Assembly: GCA_001549895.1 (NCBI GenBank)
Contig: AP014719.1
Location: forward strand, 620,001-684,000
Source of the DNA: Arthrobacter sp. Hiyo8
GTDB taxonomy: Bacteria; Actinomycetota; Actinomycetes; Actinomycetales; Micrococcaceae
Reading direction: 5' to 3'
Length of the DNA: 64,000 nucleotides
The notes beneath the pieces were generated by a model. That model saw only the letters and a list, made by a program, of their open reading frames with translations. It did not search any database and was not told where the DNA came from. The position numbers and the translations under genes are program-made. This document shows, piece after piece, positions 1-9,617 of the stretch. Numbering within the stretch: the first letter of the stretch is position 1; each line of letters begins with the position of its first letter.

Positions 1-379
1 GGTGGAGCGTGTACCCGACCATGAGGCGTTCGCTGACGCCGGATGCAGCGGCCAGGACGGCGGCGCCCTCTGCGTCTGCGGCTACCGGTTTTTCGGTCAG
101 GACACGCAATCCCCTGCTGAGAAGGTCTGCGCAAACGTCCGGTTGCATGGTGGTTGGGAGGGCAACGACGACTAGGTCCAGGTCCTCGGGGCGGAGTGTC
201 TCTGTGCTGGGTAGCAGCACTGCGCCCAGTTCCTGGGCGAGTGGGTAGGCGCGGTGGTCCTTGTCAACAAGGAAGACGACGTTGGCACCGGCTGCGGCGA
301 ATGCTCGTGCGTGTCGTGATCCGGCCCAGCCGGCTGCTCCAACGACGGCGACCCGGGGAGCCTGTTCCGTTACGGTCAT
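1..379 (-). CDS. Gfo/Idh/MocA-family oxidoreductase (partial, 3' end outside window)
   Basis: The reverse strand from the ATG at 379 reads without a stop to the window edge, giving about 126 residues. It opens with a Rossmann dinucleotide fold (VAVVGAAGWAG at residues 10-20). Near residue 95 it has the LTEKPVA motif, whose EKP lysine is the family's catalytic/cofactor signature. The family oxidises or epimerises sugars and polyols with NAD(P). Its ATG overlaps the stop of the upstream ABC permease gene (ATGA), so it is the last visible gene of the ABC importer operon and probably acts on the imported substrate. The substrate cannot be told from sequence. No frame break is seen in this part. 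Confidence 0.88.
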   Translation of the reverse strand, partial: MTVTEQAPRVAVVGAAGWAGSRHARAFAAAGANVVFLVDKDHRAYPLAQELGAVLLPSTETLRPEDLDLVVVALPTTMQPDVCADLLSRGLRVLTEKPVAADAEGAAVLAAASGVSERLMVGYTLH

Positions 380-1235
380 GATTTGACGCCTCCCGAGGTC
401 AGGCCTGCGATGAACCAGCGTTGGAATATGGCGAAGATGCCCAGGACGGGCACGAAGGCGACGATGACGAAGGCGCCGAAGGAGGCCCAGAAGTTGCCGA
501 AGCCGGTGGAGATGTAGCGGACGATGCCGTTCTGCACGGTCTTCATGTCCTCGGTTGTTGCGAGGACGGTTCCGACAAGGAAGTCGTTCCAGACGAACAC
601 GAAGATGAAGATTGCAACGGCTGCTATACCAGGACGGATCAGGGGCAATACGATCCGCAGGAGGATTTGGCGCCGGCTGCAGCCATCGATCGCCGCTGCT
701 TCCTCGATCTCAACCGGAATGTTTTCGATGAAGTTCCGCAGGAACAGGATCGTTTGTCCGCAGATGATGCCCGTGTAGACCACGATCAGCAGAGGGTAGG
801 TGTTGATGAGGGACGTTTTGACGAACATCGAATAGAGCGCAATGAAAACGACGACACCAGGGACCATGGACAGCACGAGGATTGCCGTCATGAGGGCCTC
901 CATTCGGCGGCCGCGGAAGCGGGTGGCGACATACGCTGCAGGTATGCACACAGCCAAGGCCAAGACGATTGACCCGACGGCGTAGATGAGTGAGTTCGCA
1001 AAGAAGCGAATATTGGCGGAGGTAAACAGCCCGCCGTAGCTGCCGAAGGAGACCGGGTCGGGGATCCATACCGGCGGGAAAGCCACCGTATTGGCTTCAG
1101 TCTTCAGGGACGTCGACAAGATCCACAGGATGGGTGGCAGCACCAGGGCAGCGGTCACGGTAATAACGGCCCAAATGGGTAACCGTTGCAGAATCTGCCC
1201 CGGGCGTCGGCGTCGGGCGGGATAGTGGCAGTCAC
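376..1235 (-). CDS. Carbohydrate ABC transporter permease, MalG-like
   Basis: This is a membrane permease subunit of a CUT1-type sugar importer with about six hydrophobic segments. The EAA loop that contacts the ATPase is visible as EEAAAIDGCSRRQILLRIVLP. The open frame begins at a GTG at 1158, but the reading extends upstream in frame through an amphipathic leader without a start codon. A GTG at 1235 overlaps the upstream stop (GTGA) and lies one frame away. A lost base in the CCCC run at 1198-1201 would join them, giving about 286 residues, normal for the family. I therefore place the start at 1235 and treat the break as a likely sequence error. No ATP-binding subunit gene is nearby; such systems often share MsmK-type ATPases encoded elsewhere. 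Confidence 0.85.
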
Positions 1236-2144
1236 AGGGTGTCCTTCCGTCGGAAGCGGATTGCTACCAGGGTCAGGGCGATGTTGATCGCGAAGAGCAG
1301 GATGGCCGTTGCCGAAGCTCCCGACAGGTCGAAGTTCTGGAACGTCTTGTTGAATACGCGCATGGAGAGCGTTTCGGTACCGCCAAGCGGGCCGCCGCGC
1401 GTGGTGACCAGGATGATGGTCACCATCTGCACATAAAGCATCATCAGGACGACCACGACCGAGACGATGGTGTTCCGGAGGAAGGGCAGCGTGATGTTCA
1501 CAAACCCCTGCCAGGCATTCCCTCCGTCGACGCGAAGGCTCTCGTAAAGTTCCATGGGAACGGTCTGCAGAGCCCCGAGGAAGAGGACCATGGCTTGGGG
1601 TAAGACCACCATGCGGTGATGAGGGTCACGGCCACAAGGGCCGAACCAGGCGATGAGAACACGTCCGTGGGTCCGAAACCAAGAGCCTTAGTGATGGCCG
1701 TGCCCGGACCGTAGTTGGGGTTGAGGAACCACAGCCACAGTGTGCCGACGGTGGCTTGGGACATCAGCCAAGGAAGCAGGAACAGGCTCCGGACCGTCCG
1801 CTTGAAGCGGATGATCTTGTTCAAGACCATTGCAGAGGCAAACCCAGCGGCACGGCGATGGCCAGCGCACCAAGTGAGAAGGCAAGGGTGGTGCCGATCT
1901 GTTTGGGAAGGTCCTTGTCTGAGAAGAGCTTCGTGAACGAATTCAGACCGGAGAATTCTTTGATCTGGTAGTACGTGGTTTCGTGGAGGGCAGTCCAGGC
2001 TGTGAAGACCAGGGGCCCGACGAAGACGAAGAGGAAGACCGCTACGACCGGGACGACGTAGAGCCAGACAGCGCGGTCTTTCCGGGAAGTCCGGATTCGG
2101 GGTTTGATACTCCGCGCTGTGCGTTGTACTTGTGTCACTGACAT
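1232..2144 (-). CDS. Carbohydrate ABC transporter permease, MalF-like (two frame breaks)
   Basis: This is the partner permease of the same importer. The ATG at 2144 starts a basic N-terminus, then a first membrane segment (VWLYVVPVVAVFLFVFVGPL). The frame breaks near 1838, where a CTGGCAATGG-type stretch has lost one G, and again near 1607. After repair the product is about 305 residues with an EAA loop (ELYESLRVDGGNAWQGFVNI) and six predicted membrane spans, typical of MalF/UgpA proteins without a large periplasmic loop. It sits between the binding-protein gene and the MalG-like gene in one operon. Two breaks in an otherwise well-conserved protein fit the window-wide pattern of lost G/C bases. 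Confidence 0.82.
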
Positions 2145-2202
2145 GAGGTTCGCTTTCCTGGGGCCAGGGCTGTTCCGTCGTTATTCCAGTCCGGACCGAG
2201 GC

Positions 2203-3466
2203 TCACTTGTTGGCCGCGTCCTGGGCAATCTTCATGAACTCGTCCGCTGAACGGTTGTTGAGGTACAGCTCCTGGCCGGCGCCGGCGAGGCCCCCCGCGA
2301 TAGCAATCCAGTTGTCCGGGTAGGGGTGTGGCTCGCTGTGCTGCTCGACGAATTTACTGACGTCCAGCACGGTCTTGGCCCGAGAGTGGTGAAGTAGGGA
2401 TCCTTGAAGGTCGCGGAGCGAGTGGGTACGTCACCTCCGGTTGCCATGACTGCCCCGGCTTTCGGGCCGGTCATGTACTCAATGAACTTCCAAGCGGCCT
2501 GGGCATGCTTGCTCCCGGCACCGATGCCAAGCGTCCAGCCGAATGTCGATCCGGTATCCGAGCCGTTTGAGGTCTTGGGCAGGGTGGAGGACTTGATGTC
2601 CGGGTTCGCCTTCTGCAGGGTCAACAGGCGTTCAGTTCCAAGGACGGCCATCGACACAGTGCCGTTTTGGAGACCGTCATTGACTGTGGAGTACTGGTCC
2701 CCCACCACACTCTTGGACATGCCTCCGGCTTTTTTGAGCTTGACAAGGAAGTCGGCGAATTCCTTGCCCTTCTCAGTGTTGAAGGTGGCTTTGCCGTCCT
2801 GACCTGAGACTTCCTGCCCCACCTGACTCATGAAGCAATCAAAGAAGGTCGAGATGATCGCCGAGTTGTCGACGCCGGAGAATCCCGTCCCAAACCCCGT
2901 ATAACCGGCGGCTGCTGCTTTTCCAGCTACGTCCGCGACCTGGTCCCATGTCGTGGGTACTGCCGCTCCGATCTGCTTGAGGATCTTGTCGTTGTAATAG
3001 AGGGTGCAGGTGCGGTAGTCGTACGGCACGGCTACCTGTTTTCCATCCTTGTCCGCCAGCTTATCCACCGGCGCAGCCAGTCGGTGATCTGCTTGGCCTC
3101 CCCTGGAAGCGGCTGATAGACCTGGGCGGCAGCCATCTGTGGAACCACCGGTGCGTACATCTTCACAACGTCCGGCGTCTGACCCGCTGCTGCCGCCTGC
3201 GGGAGCCTGCTGATCATGTCGCCGAAGGAAACCGTCGAAAGCTGGACATGGATGTTGGGATTTTCCTTCTCGAAGTTCTCGATGTTCTGCTTCAGCGCCG
3301 CGGACCGGGGGTTGTTCTGGCTCGGGTCCATGAAGTCCCAGTACGTCAACGTCACGGGACCGGCTTCACTGTTGTTGCCGGCGTCGCCCGGATTGCTGCT
3401 TGAGCAGCCTGTCAGCAGTGCCGCGGCCAGGGCAACAGCAGTCAAAGAACCTGCACTTTTGATCAT
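2203..3466 (-). CDS. Extracellular sugar-binding lipoprotein (family 1 solute-binding protein)
   Basis: This is the substrate-binding component of the ABC importer. The signal peptide ends in a lipobox (LLTGC, residues 18-22), so the mature protein is a membrane-anchored lipoprotein. The body has features of CUT1 binding proteins: LTYWDFMD near residue 40, a VPYDYRTCTLYYN lobe and a GWTLGIGAGSKHAQAAW segment. The frame breaks near 3072 (CTGGCG read as CTGCG) and near 2383 (GGGCCC read as GGGCC). Repair of both gives about 421 residues ending AQDAANK at the TGA at 2203. It is the first gene after the LacI-type operator and promoter at 3480-3568. Confidence 0.88.
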
Positions 3467-3479
3467 TGCGTCTCTCCTT

Positions 3480-3568
3480 TGAGATCGGTTGCATTCATAT
3501 CAGTAGAAATGAGATCGGTTGCTGAGATTGGTTGCAATAAACATAGGATGGCGAAAAGGGTCTGTCAA
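3480..3568 (-). promoter_or_regulatory. Promoter and tandem LacI-type operators of the ABC importer operon
   Basis: On the reverse strand a TTGACA -35 (3568-3563), a 17-nt spacer and a TATGTT -10 (3545-3540) are followed at once by operator repeats. The 13-bp unit, TGAGATCGGTTGC on the + strand, occurs at 3523-3535 (one mismatch) and 3510-3522 in direct tandem, with a third copy at 3480-3492 next to the start codon. The same tandem pair, in the same orientation to promoter and gene, is found at 9495-9520 and 11013-11038. The LacI protein encoded at 7503-8498 is the obvious candidate ligand (inference). Confidence 0.85.
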
Positions 3569-3612
3569 GGAATTATTTGGCTCAGGCTTTGGAGTACTGG
3601 CGTTCTGGGTTG

Positions 3613-4980
3613 TCAGCGAAGATGATGTCGACTTTGTGAGCAGCTGGAGCCGGGCACCGCGTCAGTGTCTTGCTCTGTTGAGTGCCTGGCGGTCTCGCCC
3701 GGGAAGGCATCCTCAAGCTCGCGCGGTCTGTTGATCATCAGGGCTCCCACGGTAAGCACGAGGAGCCAGGCTCCGAGCATGCCGAACGAGGGTAGCCAGT
3801 GGTCCCCTGGCTGATGCAGGAGACCAAAAAGGAATGGGCCGAGGCTTGCGAGGGTGTAGCCGACTCCCTGGGCGAACCCGGACAGTACCCCCGACCCGGT
3901 TTGTGTTCGTGCCCGCTTATTGATCATGGTAAACGCGAAGGAGTATGCGCCCTGACCAAGCCCGGCGATGGCTACCCACACTGCGGCAGAAGTCATCGGA
4001 GCAAAGATGATGCCTCCATAGCCGGCCGAGAACGTGACGACGAACAGGATTGCGATAGGTAGCGGGCGAGGCATCCTCACCACAGCAAAAGGGACAACAA
4101 GGCCGACCGGCAGGCCGAGGATGGAATAGAGCGCCAACATGAACCCGGCGGTTTCCGGACTCATCCTCTGTCTATAAGAACAACCGGAAGCCATGTAAGG
4201 GCAGCAAACGTGTTGCTCGAGCAACCCGCGAAGATTAGTGCCGTACCCCAGCCAATCGATGATCTCCAGGGCTTGATCACGCTGGTGCGGGGCGGCGGTA
4301 CTTCGCTGGTTGGCGGTTTCCTGACGCGGGCAGCCGTACGCCTGCCGGCAAGGACCGTCAGCCAGGGTACCGTTGCGGCGGCGCTGATTACCGCCCAGAT
4401 ACCGATGGAGAACCGCCAGCCATACATACCCGCCAAGGGTGTGGCGGCTTGGGCGGCCACGGCGGTGCTGACGGCGAGGAGTGTCACGTGGAGGGCAGGG
4501 AGGATCCCGATCTTATCGGGGAAATACTTCATCAACAGCGGCGGAATCACCACATTTACCACCCCGATCCCCAGCATGGCGACACAGGTGAACACCAAAA
4601 AGGCGAGGGTAGTCGACCCCAGTGCGCGTCCGATCTGGCCGAGTGTTGTCAGCAGGATTGACACCAGCAGCAGGTGTTCGGGCTGGGTACGGCGGATCAG
4701 AGGGACAGCCAGGAAGCCCATCGCTGCGAAGCCGGCGGTCGGCAGCATACCAAGGATCCCGGTCGTCACGGCGTCGAGGGGTAGGTCACCGCTTATTGGA
4801 CCAAGGAGTGGGGATACCGCCGAAACCGCCTGTCTGGCGCTGAACGCGACCAGCAGGATGCCAACGAGAGGGGTGAGCCGGCCGCGCAGCGGTTGTCGTC
4901 CCGTTCCCCCGATTTTCGGGTTGCTCTGGTGGAGGCGGTTTGGAGCTATTTTGTGCCTCCCTATGCTCAGCGGCTTGTGG
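3613..4980 (-). CDS. CynX/NimT-like MFS transporter (frame break, start unresolved)
   Basis: This is a twelve-helix major facilitator. The longest intact part carries TTGILGMLPTAGFAAMGFLA and an IGVVNVVIPPLLMKYFPDK segment, characteristic of the cyanate/2-nitroimidazole (CynX/NimT) branch. The frame breaks near 4165, where IDRG should run on into MSPETAGFMLALYS, and then continues to the stop at 3613. Upstream of the first helix the frame stays open to about 5000 but has no ATG, GTG or TTG, so a further lost base near the N-terminus is likely and the start is uncertain. The gene lies downstream of the second Gfo/Idh oxidoreductase and reads the same way. The substrate is unknown. Confidence 0.78.
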
Positions 4981-5043
4981 AGGCCGTGGTTTCAACAGTT
5001 CTCGGTGCAAGACCTAACCCGAAGGATGGGCGAGCTTGGTTGT

Positions 5044-6036
5044 TCAGCTTCCGTTCACTGCGTGGCTGGCCCATTCCCGGCCGGCTTGTTCCTCTGTCGG
5101 GAGCCCGGAAGCGGCGAGGATCCGGTCGAGCAATCGTTGGGTGTGAACGGCTTCACGGCCTGAGGTCAGTGGCTGTTGCCTGTCAGCGACGCGGTCCAGG
5201 AAATGGTTAACGGCGGCGGAAAATCCGAGAGTGTCCGTCGCAGTAGCCCAGCCATACGCCTCTGCGCTGAGTTCCCGGGATGTGGTGACGCCCTTGACTG
5301 TGGTCGAGACCGTTTCGGGCGCCCTGACCTCTACTGTCTTTCCGTCACCATAGGCATCCAACTTCTCGTTCCACGCTCCTGCTGTGCGGGCGGCCATCAG
5401 GACGCCCGTGTTCCCGGTGCTGAAGCGGATGGTTGCTGCGACGCCGTCTTCTTCCCAGGGGTCGTCACCAGCGGCGTGGGCGGCGACGTGCTCGGGTTCG
5501 CCGCCGCAGTACCAGCGGAGGAGATCGACCATATGGATGGCATTTTCGAATGTTGCACGGTATTCGGAGCCGGGGCGGTTTTTCTGGGCGACGCAGAAGG
5601 TGGCGCCTTTGGTACCGAAAACTTCCCGGCCGGCAGTGTAGACGGGAGCGTAGCGGCGGTTGAAGTCGACCATCAGTATGCGGCCGCGCTCGTCGGCGAG
5701 GTCTGCCAGACGTTCCGCCTCATCGGTTGCCGGAGCCAAGGGTTTTTCGCAGAACACGTCGACATCATGGCTCAGGCATAGCTGGACGGCGTGGGCGTGC
5801 TCGGAACGTGGCGTCAGCACGAAGACTGCATCCAGCTCCTGCGAATCCACCATGTCCTCCACGGTCTTGTAGGCGGCGCCGAATCCCCAGCGCCTGACCA
5901 GGCTGCTTGGGTCATCCCGGCGGGACACCAAGGCGGCCAATTCGACGTCGGCACGTTGCACGAGGGTGGGCAATTGGGCAATGGTGGCGATATTGCCCGC
6001 GCCGACAACTCCGACGCGTAGACGGTTGGTGTTCAT
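5044..6036 (-). CDS. Gfo/Idh/MocA-family oxidoreductase
   Basis: This is an intact 330-residue protein. The N-terminal Rossmann fold shows VGVVGAGNIATIAQLP at residues 8-23 and the family lysine lies in FCEKPLAPA near residue 95. A C-terminal alpha/beta domain carries the substrate site, with a HMVDLLRWYCGG segment typical of the GFO_IDH_MocA_C domain. It probably oxidises or epimerises a sugar or inositol derivative with NAD(P). The ATG overlaps the stop of the isomerase gene (TGATG), so the two are translationally coupled. It is the second of three oxidoreductases of this family in the regulon. Confidence 0.9.
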   Translation of the reverse strand: MNTNRLRVGVVGAGNIATIAQLPTLVQRADVELAALVSRRDDPSSLVRRWGFGAAYKTVEDMVDSQELDAVFVLTPRSEHAHAVQLCLSHDVDVFCEKPLAPATDEAERLADLADERGRILMVDFNRRYAPVYTAGREVFGTKGATFCVAQKNRPGSEYRATFENAIHMVDLLRWYCGGEPEHVAAHAAGDDPWEEDGVAATIRFSTGNTGVLMAARTAGAWNEKLDAYGDGKTVEVRAPETVSTTVKGVTTSRELSAEAYGWATATDTLGFSAAVNHFLDRVADRQQPLTSGREAVHTQRLLDRILAASGLPTEEQAGREWASHAVNGS

Positions 6037-6935
6037 CAGGCGTTCCTTACTTCAGTCAGGTCAGAGAGCATGGCGCGAAGGACGGCGGCGGATTCCCGGA
6101 ATCCGTCCTCGGGCGCGGGGAGGTCTTGAGGATGCCAGCGGTACTCGAGCTCGATGCTCAGCACGTCGTCGTAGCCGTGCTGCAGCAACGCGGCGAGGAT
6201 GTCGGACCATGGAACGACGCCGCCTCCGACCACGCGCGACCTGACAGCCCGTTCGGAAGCGTTGACCCGGGCCGTTTCCGTGGCGCGGAAGGCTGCGTTG
6301 GGATCCGTGAAGACCAGGTCCTTCACATGCACGTGACCGACCAGATCTCCTTGAACAGCAAAGGCCTGTTCGAACGTTTCGTCGTGCGTGAAGGTCAGGT
6401 TCGCCTGGTCATAGAGAACGCGGACCGCCGGATGGTCAATTTCCCGGACTAGGGCAGCGGTGGCCGCCGCGGTCTGGGTCATGGTGCCGAAGTGGTTTTC
6501 CACGCAGAGGCGAACGCCCGCCTGGCCAGCTTCGGGCGCCAGGGTCTCCAATGCTTCACGCAGTTTTGCCCAACGCGCCGTGTGGTCGTTGTCCCCAGGG
6601 TGCCAGGAACCGGCATAGACACGGACCCGGTCAGCGCCGAGCAGGTGTGCGGTTTCTATGGCGCCGCGAAATTCATCAACTGCTGTGCGCCATTCCGCGT
6701 CGTACAGTGAGTTGATGGCGGTCGTGTAAGGCGTCAGACCTACGATGGGTATCCCTGCGGTATCGGCCGCCTTCATTGCCTCCACCGCAGCACGCCGGTC
6801 ACCTAATGGCAACCCTGATTTGTAGTCATCCTGGTAGATGACTTCGGCTGCATCGAGCCCTGCGGCTCGGAAGAGATCAAGTGCTTGGGGAACCGTGTGG
6901 TTCGGGGTGCCTAGTGTGTGACCCGCTAGCCGCAT
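6036..6935 (-). CDS. Sugar phosphate isomerase/epimerase, TIM barrel (xylose isomerase-like)
   Basis: This is a TIM-barrel protein of the AP-endonuclease-2/xylose isomerase-like family, about 299 residues. Metal and active-site segments are visible: LCVENHFG (metal Glu), VRVLYDQANL, VGHVHVKDL (metal His) and DVLSIELEYRW (C-terminal metal Glu). The upstream open frame is longer, but the ATG at 6935 fits the barrel start and overlaps the end of the VOC gene by 10 nt. Relatives interconvert keto-sugars or act on inositol and keto-acid intermediates. Here it is coupled to the oxidoreductase that follows, which suggests consecutive steps on one sugar-derived intermediate. Confidence 0.86.
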   Translation of the reverse strand: MRLAGHTLGTPNHTVPQALDLFRAAGLDAAEVIYQDDYKSGLPLGDRRAAVEAMKAADTAGIPIVGLTPYTTAINSLYDAEWRTAVDEFRGAIETAHLLGADRVRVYAGSWHPGDNDHTARWAKLREALETLAPEAGQAGVRLCVENHFGTMTQTAAATAALVREIDHPAVRVLYDQANLTFTHDETFEQAFAVQGDLVGHVHVKDLVFTDPNAAFRATETARVNASERAVRSRVVGGGVVPWSDILAALLQHGYDDVLSIELEYRWHPQDLPAPEDGFRESAAVLRAMLSDLTEVRNA

Positions 6936-7506
6936 TTGTTTATGTCCTTTCTGGAAGTGTTTGGAGGTGTTGCCCAGTCCGTGGGACCGACCAGCGGGGG
7001 CGGGGCTGCGACGCGGGATCGGTCCACGATTTCCATCAGCAATCCCCATGGGGTGATGAAGTAGGTCCAGCGGTTGCCGGCTACTCGGGGGCTGTCGCCG
7101 GCAACTTCCTTGCGTTCTCCGAGCACCCGTACTCCAGGTGTTGCCTGCAGCACTGCGATCGCTTCGTCGACGTCGTCCACGACGAAGCACAGGTGGTGGC
7201 CGCCGGCGTCGCAGTGCCGCGGCGGGTACCACGCCGCTGAGTGCTGCTCCATTCGAAAAGCTCAATGTTGAGGTTTGGTGGCAGGCGCAGCATGGCGAGC
7301 GTGAGCTTGGCATCTGCCGGGACGTCGAAGTTTGTGGGCATGAATTCTTCATCGGGCCCGCGTTCGGAGCGGTAGAGCTCTTCGGCTCCGAGGACTTCGA
7401 CGAAGAACCGGATGCCTTCGTCAAGGTTTGGAACCGTCAGGCCGACGTGGTCTGTGTGCTGAAGGCCCGGCAGGCGCCGGAGCGTTGACTCCTGCGCCCT
7501 GGTCAT
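6926..7506 (-). CDS. VOC-family (glyoxalase/dioxygenase fold) protein, frame break
   Basis: This is a vicinal-oxygen-chelate protein of about 193 residues after repair. Two beta-alpha-beta-beta-beta modules are seen: the first with HTDHVGLTVPNLDEGIRFF and NIELFEW, the second with HHLCFVVDDVDEAIAVL and WGLLMEIVDR. The paired His/Glu residues are the usual metal ligands. The frame breaks near 7247, where TGGGAG seems to have lost one G. The ATG at 7506 overlaps the lacI stop (ATGA) and the stop lies inside the start region of the isomerase gene, so the operon is tightly packed. Its reaction in the pathway is unknown; an isomerase or lyase step on a hydroxy-keto intermediate is possible. Confidence 0.83.
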
Positions 7507-8498
7507 TTGCGTGGTCCAGAGGTGGAGCGGCGGACCAGAAGCTCAGGTTCGAGGACGATGTGGTCCACGGAGCCATCCGCGTTCTGCTTCTCAGCCAGTT
7601 CAATGGCGATGTGTCCCATGTCGGCAATCGGCTGGCGAACCGTCGTCAAAGGAGGGTTAAACCGGGCGCCGAGAGCGAGACCGTCGAACCCGATAACCGA
7701 CACGTCTTCCGGTACCCGTACTCCACGTTGGCCGAGCGCCGAAATGACCGCAAAGGCCACCATGTCATTGGCGGCGATGATTGCCGTTGGAGGATTGTCC
7801 ATCTCCAGGTAATGTTCTGCCCCGCGCGTGCCCGCATCAAGATCCGACCCGCTGTCCAGCACGACAGGTGCGTTGCCGCTCTCGGCGGACAGCTCCAAAT
7901 AGGCGTCCATCCGGTCCTGGGCGGTGTGCGTCCCGGCAATGCCGGATACGTAGCCAATCGAGGTGTGCCCTAACGCGTGCAGGTGGTCCAGTGCGAGCCT
8001 GATTCCCTGGCGACTGTCGACGGTGACTGTGGGAACGGAGTCGTCACCTTCCACGCGGTCGATCACCACGACTTTATGGCCGAAGTCGAAGCGTTTCATG
8101 GCCTCGGTATCGACCTTTGTCGATGGAGCCACAATTCCGAAGGGGGCGTACATGGCCTGCATGGCGGTGAAGTATCCATCGGTCTTGGCAGGGTCACCAT
8201 TGGTGACGCAGAGCAGCAGCTGGTAGCCGCGCTCGTCCGCCGCCTGCGTCATCGTCTTGGCAAGTTCAGCGAAGAACGGGTTGGTGATGTCAGGGACGAT
8301 CAGCGGGATGAACGTGCTGGTTTTCCGGCGAAGCGCCTGGGCTAGTGGACTCATCGTGTAGCCGAGTCCCTCGGCGACCCGAAGGATGTGCTCGCGTGTT
8401 TCGCTCTTCACCGCCTCGGGGCGTGAGAAAGCCCGGGAGACCGTTGACCTATGGACACCAGCAGCTTTTGCAACGACGTCGATACTCAAGTCAGACAT
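7503..8498 (-). CDS. LacI-family transcriptional regulator
   Basis: This is an intact LacI/GalR repressor of about 331 residues. The N-terminal helix-turn-helix is IDVVAKAAGVHRSTVSRAFS (residues 5-24), followed by the hinge region with LAQALRRKTS. The rest is a periplasmic-binding-protein-like effector domain, with FIPLIVPDITNPFFAELA at its start and VSVIGFDGLALGARFNPPLT near its end. I chose the ATG at 8498 because a strong GGAGGAAG Shine-Dalgarno lies just upstream, although the frame is open to 8525. The gene overlaps the preceding oxidoreductase stop. It lies inside the operon served by the 9495-9553 promoter, so it is probably autoregulated and controls the three promoters with the 13-bp repeats (inference). 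Confidence 0.93.
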   Translation of the reverse strand: MSDLSIDVVAKAAGVHRSTVSRAFSRPEAVKSETREHILRVAEGLGYTMSPLAQALRRKTSTFIPLIVPDITNPFFAELAKTMTQAADERGYQLLLCVTNGDPAKTDGYFTAMQAMYAPFGIVAPSTKVDTEAMKRFDFGHKVVVIDRVEGDDSVPTVTVDSRQGIRLALDHLHALGHTSIGYVSGIAGTHTAQDRMDAYLELSAESGNAPVVLDSGSDLDAGTRGAEHYLEMDNPPTAIIAANDMVAFAVISALGQRGVRVPEDVSVIGFDGLALGARFNPPLTTVRQPIADMGHIAIELAEKQNADGSVDHIVLEPELLVRRSTSGPRK

Positions 8499-9482
8499 GT
8501 TCTCTTCCTCCGTGCTGGTTGTCATAGGCCTGCCAAATGGGGCGCATGACGTCTTCGAGCTGGGCCAACGTAGTCAGGCCCAGGAATCCATCATCCAGCG
8601 TCCGGGCGACGCTCCGCACGAACGGAGCATAAAGTGGGTCGCTGTCCACATTGATCTTGTCGACCTCCGTGGTGCCGTCCAGTGCCGTGAACGTAGCTGT
8701 GCCGTCCGAATCAACGGATGCGAATCCTGCCTCACCAACCGAGGTAAAGCTGCAGTAGCGCTTAAGCGGCGAACCAGGGAATGCGTAGCCAACCTCAACG
8801 ATGGCTTCGCGTCCCTCCGGCGTCGTGATGATCAGGCTGGCATGATCCTCCACAGCCTGGTTGTGAAGAGCCGATGAGAGCCGGGAGTCCACACGCGCCA
8901 CGGTCTCACCCGTGCCCCTAAGGAACAGATCGACAAAATGTGGGCCCAGATTGGCCAGGCAACCCCCGCCAGCCTTGACAGGATCGAGCATCCAGGGATT
9001 GGCATTGTCGAGATACCGGGCTGGCGGGCCGGCAATGAACGAGGTTCGCTGGTACGTGGGCCGGCCTGCCTTGGCAAGCCATTGCTCTGTGGGTCCACCG
9101 CGCTGGACCAGGGGGACGGTGGCAGGCACGCCGGCTGCCTCCGCGGCTTGACGCACGGCGGAAAGCTCGTCAAGGGAAGTGCCCAACGGCTTCTCCACAA
9201 CGAACGGAATACCGCGCTCGATCAACGCAAGACACTTTTCGGCCACACCGTCATGGGGCCGAAGACATATGCGAGGCCGACGTCGGGGAGATCAACCAGC
9301 TTCCGCCAGTCGGCTTCAACCGGCGCCCCCCATCCTTCCGCCAGGTCCTGCACCTGGACGCGGGATACGTCGTCGTCACCGACTCCGATCACCTCGTGCT
9401 CTTCGGCAATGGCCGGCGCGCAAAGCGGAACATGCCAATGGGAAGCACCCAGAATGATTGTGCGTACGTGAGTCAACCGCAA
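8491..9482 (-). CDS. Gfo/Idh/MocA-family oxidoreductase (one frame break)
   Basis: This is the third family member, about 330 residues after repair. The N-terminal part begins TIILGASHWHVPLCAPAI from the start at 9482. The frame breaks at about 9254, where four Cs are read for five, and resumes with FVVEKPLGTSLDELSAV, holding the catalytic EKP motif. The C-terminal domain includes GGGCLANLGPHFVDLFL, with the glycine-rich NLGPH loop common in this family. It is the first gene downstream of the shared promoter/operator and so heads the operon oxidoreductase-lacI-VOC-isomerase-oxidoreductase. The substrate is not identifiable; the neighbouring KDPG-type aldolase suggests a sugar-acid route. Confidence 0.87.
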
Positions 9483-9494
9483 TACCCCCTTGTA

Positions 9495-9553
9495 TGAGAT
9501 CGGTTGCTGAGATCGGTTGCAATAACACTATGGATAGTGGGAAAGTTTGTCAA
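9495..9553 (-). promoter_or_regulatory. Promoter and tandem operator between divergent catabolic units
   Basis: On the reverse strand, TTGACA (9553-9548), a 17-nt spacer and TAGTGT (9530-9525) are followed by two perfect tandem copies of the 13-bp unit (9508-9520 and 9495-9507, TGAGATCGGTTGC on the + strand). The operator covers the expected transcription start of the leftward oxidoreductase-lacI operon. The rightward aldolase gene begins at 9618, so the same site could also act on that unit. Confidence 0.86.
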
Positions 9554-9617
9554 CGACACTTTAACATTGCCCGGGCAATAGGGAACATCAACACGCCGGG
9601 GCGCAAGAAAGGCAAGC